From Isoetes taiwanensis (Eukaryota > Streptophyta > Lycopodiopsida > Isoetales > Isoetaceae): a stretch of DNA of 64,000 nucleotides. The notes under the pieces are model-generated. The model ran no database searches. It was given only the letters and a program-made list of their open reading frames with translations, and was not told the origin of the DNA. The position numbers and the translations under genes are program-made. How positions within the stretch are numbered: position 1 is the first letter of the stretch; the number at the start of each line of letters is the position of its first letter. This document shows, piece by piece, positions 19,442 to 29,380 of the stretch. The stretch lies in contig JAJEKV010000017.1 of assembly GCA_021234155.1 (NCBI GenBank), forward strand, positions 10,607,525 to 10,671,524, in the 5' to 3' direction.

Positions 19442-20657
19442 CTAACTTTCTCCTTTAATGGAACTTGCCAAGTGCATGTCCTTGGTCATCAATGTTACTC
19501 TCTTGGCATGTAAAGTGCTGCACCAACTTCTGCTCTGCTGCTTTCTGTAAGGCTAGCAGCATTTCGCCTGTGACTCTCATGCTCGTGTCGAACTCTTGTA
19601 CAACCTCCTTGACGAGTTTGGCGAATGGTGCTCGGGGGATGAAGAGGCCGTAGCTTCTCTGAAAATGTCGAATCTCTCGGACTGCTTGGGACAGTTTCAA
19701 TCCGGGCTTCCTTGCTACTGGCTTCTTGGGGGGTACTGGCTTCTCTGGAGGCGGCTTGAGAGTCTTCTTCTTGGATGGCCGTCCTCCCTCGACGTAAGTG
19801 ACCTTGTTTGCCTGATAGTAGGAGTTGTAGACCTCCCACTTCTTCATGTACTCTTTGTAGGCCTTTAGTTTCTTCTGGTAGACCCTGCGATGGTCTACCA
19901 TGTACGACTCCCGGGCAGGTCGTTTGGATCTTTCTCCTTCTCCCACGTGAGGTAGGGTGGGGGTGCCTGTACCTGCTGATCCTCGGCCGCCGGTTTTGAG
20001 GAGCTCCCTACTTCTTGGTCTCCTCTGGGGAAGGGCTGGTAATCCTCATCATCTAAGTCGTCAAAGGATGGGGGCTGGTCGGGCTGCCGTTCCTTGATGA
20101 CGAGCTTGACCGTGGGTGTCTTCTTTAGTTTCTTTTTGGGCTCCTCCTTGCCCTTCCCTTTGAGCTTCTTCTTTGCTTCTGCCTCCTGTTCTTCTCGCTT
20201 CCTTTTCTTCTTGGTCGTTCTCCTCTTCTTGCGTTGTGACTTCGCTTCCTGCATTTGGATCGAGGCCTCGAGTTCTTCTTCCAGGGTGGGTTCGGGAGTG
20301 GGCTCCTTTTGTTCTTCCTGCTACTTGGCAGCCTGCTCCTGTTCTGCCCTCTTCTGCTGTCGTATCCTCTTCAATTTGCTCATATACTCTGCGGGTTTCT
20401 TCGTCCATTGAACCCTCAGAGTCAATGTCTGCTTCTTCGTCTAAGCGCTGGTTGATGATGTCGACCAGCTCGTCTAGGGATTCTTGCCTCGACCCCTCTT
20501 CTTGTGACTCGACAGAAGTACTCTCCTCTGCTGATGGAAGAGGGTCTCCTCCTGCGAGAAGCTGCTCCCGAAGTATCTGCTGAATCCTCCCCCTGTCTTG
20601 GGCGCTGGGCTGTTCGCCTGGTCGATATTTGCGTGCAGTCTGTTTGGTGCGCGCCAT
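19442..20657 (-). pseudogene. chromovirus-encoded histone H3 / CENH3-like protein (frameshifted copy)
   Basis: The ATG at 20657 opens with MARTKQTARK, identical to the histone H3 N-terminus through Lys9, then departs (YRPGEQPSAQ). A linker of about 300 residues follows: acidic (ELVDIINQRLDEEADIDSE), then Lys/Glu-rich with a likely nuclear-import stretch (KKRRTTKKKRKR), then proline-rich. The C-terminal part is an H3 fold: alpha-N REIRHFQRSYGLFIP, RAPFAKLVKEVVQEF, then LLALQKAAEQKLV and, in another frame, HAKRVTLMTKD to the stop at 19442. Up to alpha-2 I count about 27 identities in 57 positions with canonical H3. EIRHFQ and the IP-APF segment resemble plant CENH3 rather than canonical H3. Frame changes lie near 20400, 19930 and 19511, with a TAG near 20325. 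At 19511 about 23 nt are missing relative to an ordinary H3 between alpha-2 and loop 2. About 405 codons, against 136 in H3. It lies inside the LTRs, without introns. Confidence 0.88.
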
Positions 20658-20759
20658 GTTTTTCTTCAAGTCGATGGGAGCTCTGGCGCCTAAAAATCGC
20701 CTCAAAGTGCGGGAGCTAACTTCTAAGCAGAAAGTCTACAAGTGAGAAGGGTTTGGGTC

Positions 20760-20767
20760 TATTTATA
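20760..20767 (-). promoter_or_regulatory. TATA box before the H3-like ORF
   Basis: TATAAATA on minus lies within GCTATAAATAGACCC, about 103 nt before the ATG at 20657. That would leave a 5' leader near 70 nt if transcription starts about 30 nt downstream. It is a duplicate of the TATA context at 18823-18830. Confidence 0.65.
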
Positions 20768-20872
20768 GCTTGGGCAAATTTTAGGTCAAATTCTAAATTG
20801 CTCATTTTCATGAGTCAAGGCACATATTAACTTAAAACATGTACTTACTTCAGAGTTTTCTAAGTAAAATTA

Positions 20873-20935
20873 CTCATGGTGTGCGCTAGAGGGCTGATCT
20901 AAATTTTAGATCGAGGCTCTGGCGCATACCATGAG
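20873..20935 (-). promoter_or_regulatory. 63-bp hairpin, copy 3
   Basis: Arms CTCATGGTGTGCGC and GCGCATACCATGAG; inner palindrome GATCTAAATTTTAGATC. Relative to copy 1 both stems change in matched pairs (C-G to T-A), so pairing is kept. Confidence 0.87.
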
Positions 20936-21086
20936 CATTTTTGCATTTTTTAACTAAAAATATATAAGTTCTAGACATATTCCTAGGGGTGTGATATACA
21001 ATTCTAGCTAAACCTTACCTTAAAATTCGATTTAGCATCTGATCTTGTTCAAATTCATTAAGTTTCAAGGTAAATAGGGTGAGTTA

Positions 21087-21149
21087 GTCATGGTGTGCGC
21101 CTGGGGTCTGACCTAAAATTTAGGTCGATGCTCTGGCGCATACCATGAG
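21087..21149 (-). promoter_or_regulatory. 63-bp hairpin, copy 4
   Basis: Arms GTCATGGTGTGCGC and GCGCATACCATGAG; inner palindrome GACCTAAAATTTAGGTC. It is 214 bp from copy 3. The nested LINE begins within about 25 bp of its right end. Confidence 0.85.
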
Positions 21150-21159
21150 CAATTTCCAC

Positions 21160-22416
21160 ACTTCCTTCTGAAAGGGCAATGGGTGTCGTGCAAAGAATGA
21201 AGAAAAGTGATGATGAAGATACTGCTTAAGATTCACCGGATCGGAGATAAGAGTGCCATCTGGCAACACCAAAGAATGTATAGAAGTGGCGAGTTTCCTT
21301 CTTCTTGCAGCCGCAAAAAAGAACCGGGTACATCTATCTCCGTCCTTGAACCACTGCAACCCTGCCTTCACTTTGGCTTCAGTAACTTTTACAGTTTCTA
21401 TAGTCTTGATCTGAGATAATAACTCCTTTTCTCTTACTCCACTAGTATGGCCACGAGCGTGGAGTACTTCTAATTCCTGGTACAATGCAGTCAATAGTCC
21501 TCTAGCTTCAGCAGCTCTGACTCTCCCATACTCTTTTGCAAATGACTTCACTGCAGACAACGCTGCGACAACCCCAGACATGCCCCTACGAGGTGAGAAG
21601 GCCCGAGACCAAGCCCGACTACAGCCAAGTTTGAACTCATCATCCTCCAAGTACTTGCAATTAAGCTTAAAGTAGGTCCTGGTAGGTCGATGACAATTAG
21701 CCACATCATTAGTTAGAAGTTGTGGATTATGATCAGACACAGAGCTATCCAAAAGATTTGAGCGACGAAAATCCGCTAGCCGAGCAGCTGCACAAGTATT
21801 AAAGTATCCTCTATCATGCCTTGCATAAGCTCTACCAGCTCCTGTCCAACCATTACACCACGTAAAGGACTGATCACCATCAATCTCTATAAGCTGACCA
21901 TCATGTAAAAGGCATAGCCATTGTTCTCGCTCGAATCCTTGCACCACTTCAGAACCACGACCACTTCTATCTCTTTCCAACTCGACCATATTGAAGTCGC
22001 CAACGAGCAACCATGCAACATTCTGTCCAAGCTGGAGAACTTTACTCCTCAGAGTTGCCCACAAAGCACCATGCTGACGAGGTCTATTATGAGCATACAC
22101 ATTTATCAAACCCCATTCTTGGCCCTTATCTTTCCATTAGATTATTATCCACCGCCCGAACCTATCTGTTTGAGTAAAAGTGACATCCACAGACGACTTC
22201 CATGCAGTAAGCACACCAGCCTTAGATGCATCAAATGGACACCAAGACATTATAGTCCCGGCCCAAATACATTAGCTACTTTATGTACATCACCATGGCA
22301 TTTATGCTCTTGGAGGCAACAAAAGGTCGTAGAAAACTTAGACAGGTAAAGAGACAACCTGCTTCTTTTACTTGGGGAAGAAGCCACTCCCCTCACATTC
22401 CAAGACAACAGGTTCA
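21160..22416 (-). pseudogene. LINE ORF2 endonuclease domain (inverted part)
   Basis: The minus strand starts at about 22416 with MNLLSWNVRGVASSPSKRSR, a typical start of an L1 exonuclease-endonuclease-phosphatase domain. LLVGDFNMVE and SVSDHNPQLL supply catalytic Asp/Asn and Asp/His positions, and the region before RT follows (ITVNLKQ-like part, YLHHHFSSFFARHPLPF). A stop follows the first 55 residues, and frames shift near 22130. The domain would nick target DNA for priming; this copy is inactive. Confidence 0.85.
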
Positions 22417-22531
22417 TGTGGCCAAAATATTATGTTCCACCTCCATACCAATAGAGCCAGCCTCAACCATGTCCATCTCGCATGGTTCTGAAGGGAGGTC
22501 AGCCCACCTCGTCCTGGAAATTGGCAAGGGG

Positions 22532-22653
22532 GAGCCTCCTCTCTGTTCCACCCTTCCATTGTTTTGTTCAGCACTTGGTGAGGGAGAGCCTCCTCTCTGC
22601 TCAACCCCCCCATTATTTTGTTGGGTAGCTGGCAAGGGAGAGCCTCCTCTCTG
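22532..22653 (-). repeat. 54-bp tandem repeat upstream of LINE endonuclease
   Basis: GAGCCTCCTCTCTG occurs at 22532, 22586 and 22640, exactly 54 bp apart, with similar sequence between. On minus the units could encode 18-residue repeats (REEALPCQLPNKIMGGLS and two variants). It lies at the 5' limit of the inverted LINE piece. Confidence 0.85.
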
Positions 22654-22654
22654 C

Positions 22655-25080
22655 GTCGCATTGTTTCTGAAGAGCAGAGGTTGCTTCTTGAGTCTAATAT
22701 TGTGAAGGGGGGCTTAAAAGCAGCTGTGGCTCTCTTGAAAAGGGACAAATGCCCGGGTCTTGATGGCTTTCCTATTGAATTCTTTCAGAAGTGCTGGGAC
22801 TGGTTGGAGGATGACATATATGATGCCTTTTGTGAGTTTCAGAGATTTAGGAGCCTTGATAAGATTTTGAATACAGGTTGTATCTCTCTCATTCCAAAGA
22901 GCAAGGAACCCAAGACTATTTCTGACTGGCGACCTATTACATTGCTTTCCTCTGTGTACAAGATCTTTGCTAAGACATTGGCAGAAAGGGTCCGAGACAT
23001 CTTGGCTGACACTATCTCGTCAACACAATCTGGCTTTCTCCCTCGTCGTTGTATTCTCAACAACGTGGTTGCTGCATATGAAGGAATATATTGGGCCCGG
23101 TTACAGGGTCATAGAGCAGTGTATCTTAAGCTTGATTTTGCTAAAGCTTACGATAGTGTTGATTGGGGCTTCTTGGAGAAGTGTCTTCTTGCACTTGGGT
23201 TTGGGGAATCATTCACAAGGAATGTCATGAAGCTCCATACATCAGCCAGATCTACTGTCCTTTTCCAGGGCGAGCCATCAGATATTTTTGTAGTGGGTAG
23301 AGGAATTCGACAAGGTTGTCCCTTAGCACCCTTGCTTTTCACAATTGTGGCAGAAGTATTGTCCCAGCTCTTCTCCGTGGCTACCCAAGATGGCGTTATT
23401 CAAGGCCTCTCAATGGACGATGGTTCTCAAGAGGTATGTAACCAATATGCCGATGACACTTTTTTGTTCCTAATTGCCAAGGTTGAGAATCTTCGTAATG
23501 CTAAGCTATTATTAGACACATTCTCCTTAGCATCAGGAGTTCTTGTAGGGTGGCAAAAATGTACAGCTTTGTGGACGTTGGATAGTCCCATCCCTCCCTG
23601 TATTTTGGACTATCCATGGAAGATTCTTCTGCATGGCAATACCACAAAGTTGCTTGGTATCCCAGTTGGAATTCACGTCTCTACTTCAGATGCTTGGGAT
23701 GAAATCATTAGTGGGTTGCAAAAGCACTTGTTTTGGTGGAATACAGCTAAACTGTCCATGCCCGGTAGAATCACTGTGGCTAAATGTGTTCTTAGTAATA
23801 CTCATATCTACATGGCGTCTGTTCTATTAGCTCCGCAGTGTAAGATGGAGGAGATTGTGCGTATTGTCAGAAATTTTATTTGGGGTGGAAATGAGTTAGG
23901 AGCGGTGGTCAAGGTAGCTTGGGCGAAATGCATTAGACCTAAGGCAGCTGGTGGTCTTGGTATGTTGGATTTTCACCTCCAAAGCAAGGTGATGATATCA
24001 AAGTTCATTTGGAGGATTTTCATTGGTAAGGATGATTCTCCTGGCCTAAGGTTGTTGGTGCAGTCGATTCAGCATTGTCTCCCATTTCATAAGGCCACCA
24101 TTAAGCCCCTCCTTCCTTGGGCTTTGCTTTATCATATGCATCCGTATCCTAATGCTTCTCCCTTTTTAAAGGGGTTGCTTGCTGCTTGGGACACTGTCAG
24201 GTCTCTTTTCCATATTAATCCTGAGGCATGCCTTCAGTTGTCCACTCCATGCTGGTGGATTCCTTTGCAGGACACTCCAGAGAATGTGCCTCTAAGTGTG
24301 GTTGTTCATCCAAAGACACAACGACGATGGATAGCAGCTGGTATCAGCACTATTGCATCTTGGTATGAGTCTGGTCATCTCATGTCATGGGAAGCATTTA
24401 GAACAAAGTTCTTGTTGTATAGATGGGACAGAGTAATCTGGAATCATATTGCTGCATTGTTGCCACAGGATTCTGGTCCACAGATTGAGGTAGTCGTATG
24501 GGGTTGCCATTAGGATATCCAGCCAGGGCGGTTTGTGTCTTCTGTGTATAAACTGCTTTTGCATTCTGCCTCCATCTAATAGGTGGCATCTTCAGGTAAT
24601 GGAAAAGTGTTTGGATATGGGTATGGGATAAGCTGCTTCATCACAAAGTAGTAGTTTTGTGGTGGCAAGTGATCCATAGATGCCTCAGAGTCAACAGGTT
24701 AGTCCATAAAATGGATAATCGGATTTCAGAGCTCTGTCCTTTATGCCAGCAAAGGGTTGAGAGTATTGAGCATTGTTTTTTCTTGTGTGAGCGGCTTCGG
24801 CAGGCATGGTCTTGGTTGTTGACCCTTTTTGGAACGTCTCTATCCTGATGCTTGGCCTAAACTACGGAAACGAGCTTTTCATCTCGCATGTGGCTGGCTT
24901 TTATGGTCAATCTGGAAGAGAAGGAGGTTGTTTATCTTTAAGGGCGTAGATACTGCAGATGAGATTGTTCTTCAGTGGGCGCAAAATAAAATTGTTATGG
25001 CTTACAATTGTTCTTCTCTTGATCAAGAGAAGAAAGTACTGATCTGGCATACTTACCTTCAGATTCATTCTTTTGCATAG
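22655..25080 (+). pseudogene. LINE ORF2 reverse transcriptase and zf-RVT
   Basis: A long uninterrupted frame runs to 24513. It holds RT motifs KCPGLDGFPIEFF, LKLDFAKAYDSVDW, GRGIRQGCPLAPLLF, the catalytic NQYADDTFLFL and the thumb region with LLGIPVGI. After a stop at 24511-24513, other frames give the zf-RVT part (LWWQVIHRCLRVNRL, CPLCQQRVESIEHCFFLC) and the C-terminal WLLWSIWKRRRLFIF. It is the best-preserved L1 copy in the window, yet it is disabled by the stop and by its inverted 5' part. Confidence 0.9.
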
Positions 25081-25213
25081 GCAGGTGGTTGTGCTCAGTT
25101 GGATCGGTTTGTCCACTGGGGTTATAATCCTGTCTTTGCATTTTATGTTGCTCTGGTTTTTAGTTGGTGAATAAAGCTTGTCGTCCTTCAAAAAAAAAAA
25201 AAAAAAAAAAAAA

Positions 25214-25374
25214 CTTTTTAGTTTGGTTTTTCAATTCTTCTAACTGTTACTAGCTTAGCATATGCTAAAAAAAATGAGAAAAAATTTTCCCACTTTTTCG
25301 AGGTTTGAGAATCCTGCTAAGTTAGTACTATTGGGAACATGGCCAGTGCTTTGCTCTTGGTCTCCAAGAACATT
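25214..25374 (-). other. chromovirus leader segment
   Basis: Between PBS and LINE insertion. It contains a perfect palindrome, TTAGCATATGCTAA, at 25255-25268. Nothing else was recognised. Confidence 0.5.
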
Positions 25375-25386
25375 GCTCTGATACCA
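25375..25386 (-). other. primer binding site, initiator Met-tRNA
   Basis: TGGTATCAGAGC on minus, one base after the 5' LTR, is the classic plant PBS complementary to the tRNA-iMet 3' end. It fixes element orientation and the LTR edge. Confidence 0.95.
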
Positions 25387-25387
25387 C

Positions 25388-26909
25388 TGTGACGTCCCCT
25401 ACTCATATACGGTGCACCCACCGTATACAAACAGGAGTTCATCCCCTATACCAGCTCCATACTGATACAAGGCCCTCCACGTATCACTGCAACCTTGACG
25501 AGTTCCAGTGGGAAGAATGAAGGGGTCATTTTACCCTGTCTCCCTCAGGGCCTACCTAGCTGCGGAAGCGTAACATACATGTCAGTATACATACATCAAC
25601 ATCACCTAACCATCACAAGGATGGTTCACCACATATCTGCATAGACAGAGATCAGCACATCACATATGGAGATCCTACCCAAAGCTCCGACTCAAAGGGG
25701 AGGACTGACGGCTTGAGCCTCCAGAAGTCATTGCAGACAGAATTCATGGCAAATGGATTTGGCTGGCATGAGAACATGGCTTAGGGTAGTCCACTCCATC
25801 CGCCCCTCCTGTGCACACTTTGCAGAGTAGGTTGAAAAGTCTTGGGACCTGACTGTAGCCCGCCGAATGCATAGCCAAAGGGGCTACTCCTGGGTTGCAT
25901 CTCCCCAGTTCCGATGGGGCATGTAGGGATTGCTCCCACCAGAGGTTGGCATGCTGACTCAAGGTGACTAGAGGGCCACTGCCCGTACTCGACTGAACTC
26001 CATGGAAGGTGTACACCACCCCAAGAGTGTCGAACCCATATGCAAAGCCCGCACGCAGTGGCAGAGCATTAGGTCTAGTGCACTTTAGTCCCCGATAGGC
26101 TTTACTACCAGAGGGACGTGATCATGAGTGAGGACATGTACCTCCTTGTAAGCCAGTCTGGTCCCGCCACCCACAACCAGGTGTGGCTCTTGTACACAGG
26201 CCGAATTTAATAGTGCATTAAAGAGGACTAGCTAGGAGCATCAACTACTAGGCTTTTAGGGCCTCTACCCCCCTTCCCAATACAATGATTCCACAGAGAT
26301 CATCATCATATACATATCATAGAAGAACTAAAGAATAAGATTTAATCTAAATCACAGAAGTTAGGTTCTTTAGTTATGGCTCGATATCTAGAGGTCTAGG
26401 TGGCTGCTATGGGCAATTCAATAGGCTAAACCTACTTATTCTAAGCCTGGGAGGTGGATTTGACTATTGAATTGGCAAAATACCTGATCCCTGGCTTGCT
26501 CCTCTTGCTCTGAATGCGTCCATGATGCAGAACTGCTTGAAGATGAAGCCCGAAAAGAAAGCTGATGGGCTAGGCTGCTCAGACAGACTTCGGGAATCGA
26601 GATTGGCTCTTGGAGCAAGTGAAATGGAGCTCTAGAAGGCTGTGGACGGAAATGGAAAGTTAGGGTTTGAATACCTTACATAGGCTATAAGTTAGGGTTA
26701 GGGTTTCCAACGACCCTTGAGATGCCCGCTTATTATTTAAGTGGGTTAAAGTGCACACATGAATAAATGTGCACACACTTGCAAGTTGCCCCCTAGGGCG
26801 CTACTTGCTTAGCTACACGTCGACGTACACGTCAATCGGGATGGCGTGTACGCGTGACGATGCAGTACAGTATACGTTCTGGGACCGTATACTGTGCTGG
26901 AACGTCACA
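25388..26909 (-). repeat. 5' LTR of chromovirus
   Basis: It is 1522 bp with TGTGACGT and ACGTCACA ends, matching 4063-5582 with about 50 differences. It should hold the promoter for the genomic RNA. Confidence 0.93.
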
Positions 26910-29380
26910 AATGAAGTGCCCATCATGATTCACAATCTGTAAGAATGTCGACAAAATTTTCCGCTTAACTATGCCAGACAAGCTTGAGACTTGGTAAGCC
27001 TGCCACAACTTATACCTCAAGATCGGAACCAACCGAAAAGGGCTAAGCACTGCATTCTGAAAGACCTTCACTCTCCGTCTTTTCCAAATCAACCATAGAA
27101 GCCAAGCTCTGCATAAATGGAACGCCTGCTGCTTGGCCACTGGCCAACTGCTAGGAAAAACTCCCAAGAGAATCTTCTGACTGCACAGTGAAGACCCAAA
27201 GAGGGCTCTCACCCAGGACCAAGCTGCCCCTACCTCTGTGCATAGGACAAAGCAGTGCTCAATGGTCTCTCAACGCCTCCCACATAAAGGGCATGTTTCC
27301 GCTACCTGAGGCTTGAACCTGTGGACTCGGATAATCACCCTGAGGCTACGGTGCAAGATCTGCCACAAAAGGGTACGGATTTTAGGAGGAGGCAATGTAT
27401 TCCACACCCACTTCCACATGGCGGGCCACTTACTCCCTGGAAGCTTAAGCGACCACTTATCCGAAGGCGGCAACGTGTCCTGAAGCGCTAGAAGCCCATA
27501 AGCCAATGCTACAAACTGAGATGCATCAAGTCCACTATGCGACTTCCAAACGTGATTGACTTGAGAAGACAACTGCAATGATAGCATTAGCAATCCTGGC
27601 CCAAGTCCGTACGTCCCACCGCCGAAGGCCAAATCGTTCCCTAAAAAACTCCCACGGCGCCAGATGACCCTCCCAATACCAGTCACGGATGGATGTTACC
27701 CCTGCAGTAATCCATCGGCGCTGAGTACCTGGGTGTAGGGAAGAGGTCAAGGGAGATGCAGAATCCAAGGGTACCCAGAGAAAGGGCGATGAGGCTACCA
27801 TACACCTGCTAGGGTCCAATGAAAAGAGAACCTTGACCACCTTCCGTGCCTTGAGAGACCCTTAAGAAAAGGCGGCATGAGGGAATGGCCGCAAATCCTC
27901 AAACGTATCCCACGACAACCGAGCCGAATTGCTGGCTTCCTAAACACAATAGAGTGGCGGCGCATCGGCGGCCAACAGAGCCAAACAACGCCGGATGAAT
28001 TTCAACACGGAACCTTCGTGTGCAACGACACATCAAGCATACCTAAGCCCCCGCCTTTTCGGGGCGCACACACTTCCACCATGCGACCTTCACTTTGTAG
28101 CCCCCTCCTCATTTCCTCCCCAAACAAAATTGCGAATGGTGTCATCCAACTCCTTAACCACACTTTAAAGGCGCAAGTATGCGAGGTCTGCATAAACATG
28201 AGTGCTTCTGAGCAATCGACTTGGCTACCGAGAATCCTACCGGACATGGTGAGTTTACTTCCCCTCCACCGCCTCGATGTCTTTGCTTAAGATTCTCAGA
28301 ATGTCTCCTCCAAATTGCCCTAGCATTAATGTCCAAGCCAAATGGTATGCCTAACAGTTTGGCGGTGTGTGTGGTGGCGGTGTAAGAGCCCGAGGAAACC
28401 GACTCAACCACGCGGGAGGAGGTTCCTCCAAGCACCCACATGGCCGGAGCACCGACCCGGTTAAGCAAGCACCACGAAGCTAAAGAAAAGGCATCCAAAA
28501 TATTCTTGGTTGCCCGGAGATTGGACTCATCTGCATGAAGAAAGAGGAATGTATCATCCGCAAAATTGACCGCAAACCATTTATGACCCATCACCCATGC
28601 GGAGACCTTGCACCACATTGTCAGCAACTGCCACCTGAAAAAGCTGCGAAAGAGCTTATGCCACTATAGTGAACAGAAAGGGGGCCAACGGACATCCTTG
28701 CCTAATGCCTCGGCCCACAGAGAAGATTGAAGAGGTCTCACCACGACACCACATCGCCGCCCCTAGCGGACGCGTCGCGACTTCATAACCGCTTTCCCCG
28801 AAAGTAGGTCCACACCCAAAGGCACGCATCATATCCGCCAAGAACTCGCTAACCGACAATCGCCATAAGCCTTGGCAAAGTCCAGCTTAAGAAAAACAAG
28901 GGGCTGCCTCATCCTACGAGCCCAATGCACTCCCTCAAAAGCAGCAGCCACATTATGAAGAATATTTTGCTGATGGAGAAAACCAGACTGCTCTGGGCTA
29001 ATGGCATGAACTAGTACTGGCTTAAGCCTCTCCGCCAAACCTTAGCAATGATTTTATACACTACAGACAAGAGAGTAATAGGCCTCCAGTCATTGATGGT
29101 TTTAGGATGCTTACATTTGGGTATAAGTGAAATACAACCTGTATTCAGTAGAGGATGCATCGAGTTATTTCCCAAAAGATCCACATACACCTGCACCACC
29201 GAGTCCCCCACCCACTTCCAGTACTGCTGAAAAAACTCCACTAGTAAGTCCAATCCAGGACACTTATTCCGAGCCAACAGGTGGCATGCGTCCCCCAACT
29301 CCTGCCCTGTCAACGGCTCCTCTAAGCTCTGTCTTTGAAGGGCTGAGATTCTTGGCGATACCTTGGCCAGCACCAGCTCC
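26910..29380 (-). mobile_element. 5'-truncated L1 LINE body (continues at 3973-4062)
   Basis: On minus, split over several frames, are KCPGLDLLVEFFQQYW and TGCISLIPKCKHPKTINDWR (29388-29011), FLKLDFAKAYGD, GRGIRQGCPLAPFLF (28859-28656), VNFADDTFLFLHADESN (28627-28154), and the C-terminal WLLWLIWKRRRVKVF (27212-26910). The endonuclease is missing, so the copy was 5'-truncated on insertion. It has many stops and frameshifts and is older than the twin-primed LINE. The chromovirus has cut it in its 3' UTR. Confidence 0.9.

Larger units (their letters stand above)
21160..25213 (+). mobile_element. L1-type LINE with 5' inversion (twin priming)
   Basis: The left part (about 21160-22654) is ORF2 endonuclease sequence and its upstream leader on minus. 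The right part (about 22655-25213) is RT through poly(A) on plus. The inverted piece ends at FFARHPLPFQKE, and the direct piece begins at RRIVSEEQR, which adjoin in an L1 ORF2, so little or nothing is lost at the break. This arrangement is what twin-primed reverse transcription produces. A run of 24 A closes the element at 25190-25213. I found no convincing target-site duplication. It is inserted in the chromovirus leader between PBS and hairpin copy 4. Confidence 0.87.
4063..26909 (-). mobile_element. Ty3/gypsy chromovirus with histone H3-like accessory ORF (22.8 kb including nested insertions)
   Basis: Two direct LTRs of 1520 and 1522 bp begin TGTGACGT and end ACGTCACA. On the minus strand a tRNA-iMet PBS follows the 5' LTR and a polypurine tract precedes the 3' LTR. 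Between them, in minus order, are two hairpin pairs, two accessory ORFs, gag, and pol with PR, RT, RNase H, integrase and chromodomain. The LTRs differ at about 50 positions by eye (roughly 97% identical), so the insertion is not very recent, and gag, pol and the accessory ORFs all carry stops or frameshifts. Without the two nested insertions (about 4.05 and 5.94 kb) the element would be about 12.8 kb. It sits in the 3' UTR of an older LINE. Confidence 0.93.

Noticed and set aside
20173-20583. Plus-strand open stretches opposite the Lys/Glu-rich linker
   Set aside because: Their Leu/Ser/Pro-rich products are the antisense of the charged repeats in the histone-like ORF.
19442-20657. Reading the histone-like ORF as a resident host CENH3 or H3 gene
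   Set aside because: It lies between LTRs, PBS and gag on the same strand, has a linker of about 300 residues unlike any H3, and is intronless and frameshifted. It is part of the element or was captured by it.
19031-21149. 63-bp hairpins as tRNA or snoRNA genes
   Set aside because: The nested palindrome has no cloverleaf, no A/B boxes and no C/D or H/ACA pattern.
25388-26909. The 1.5-kb duplicate as a segmental duplication or a solo LTR
   Set aside because: PBS beside one copy and PPT beside the other, with gag-pol between, show an LTR pair.
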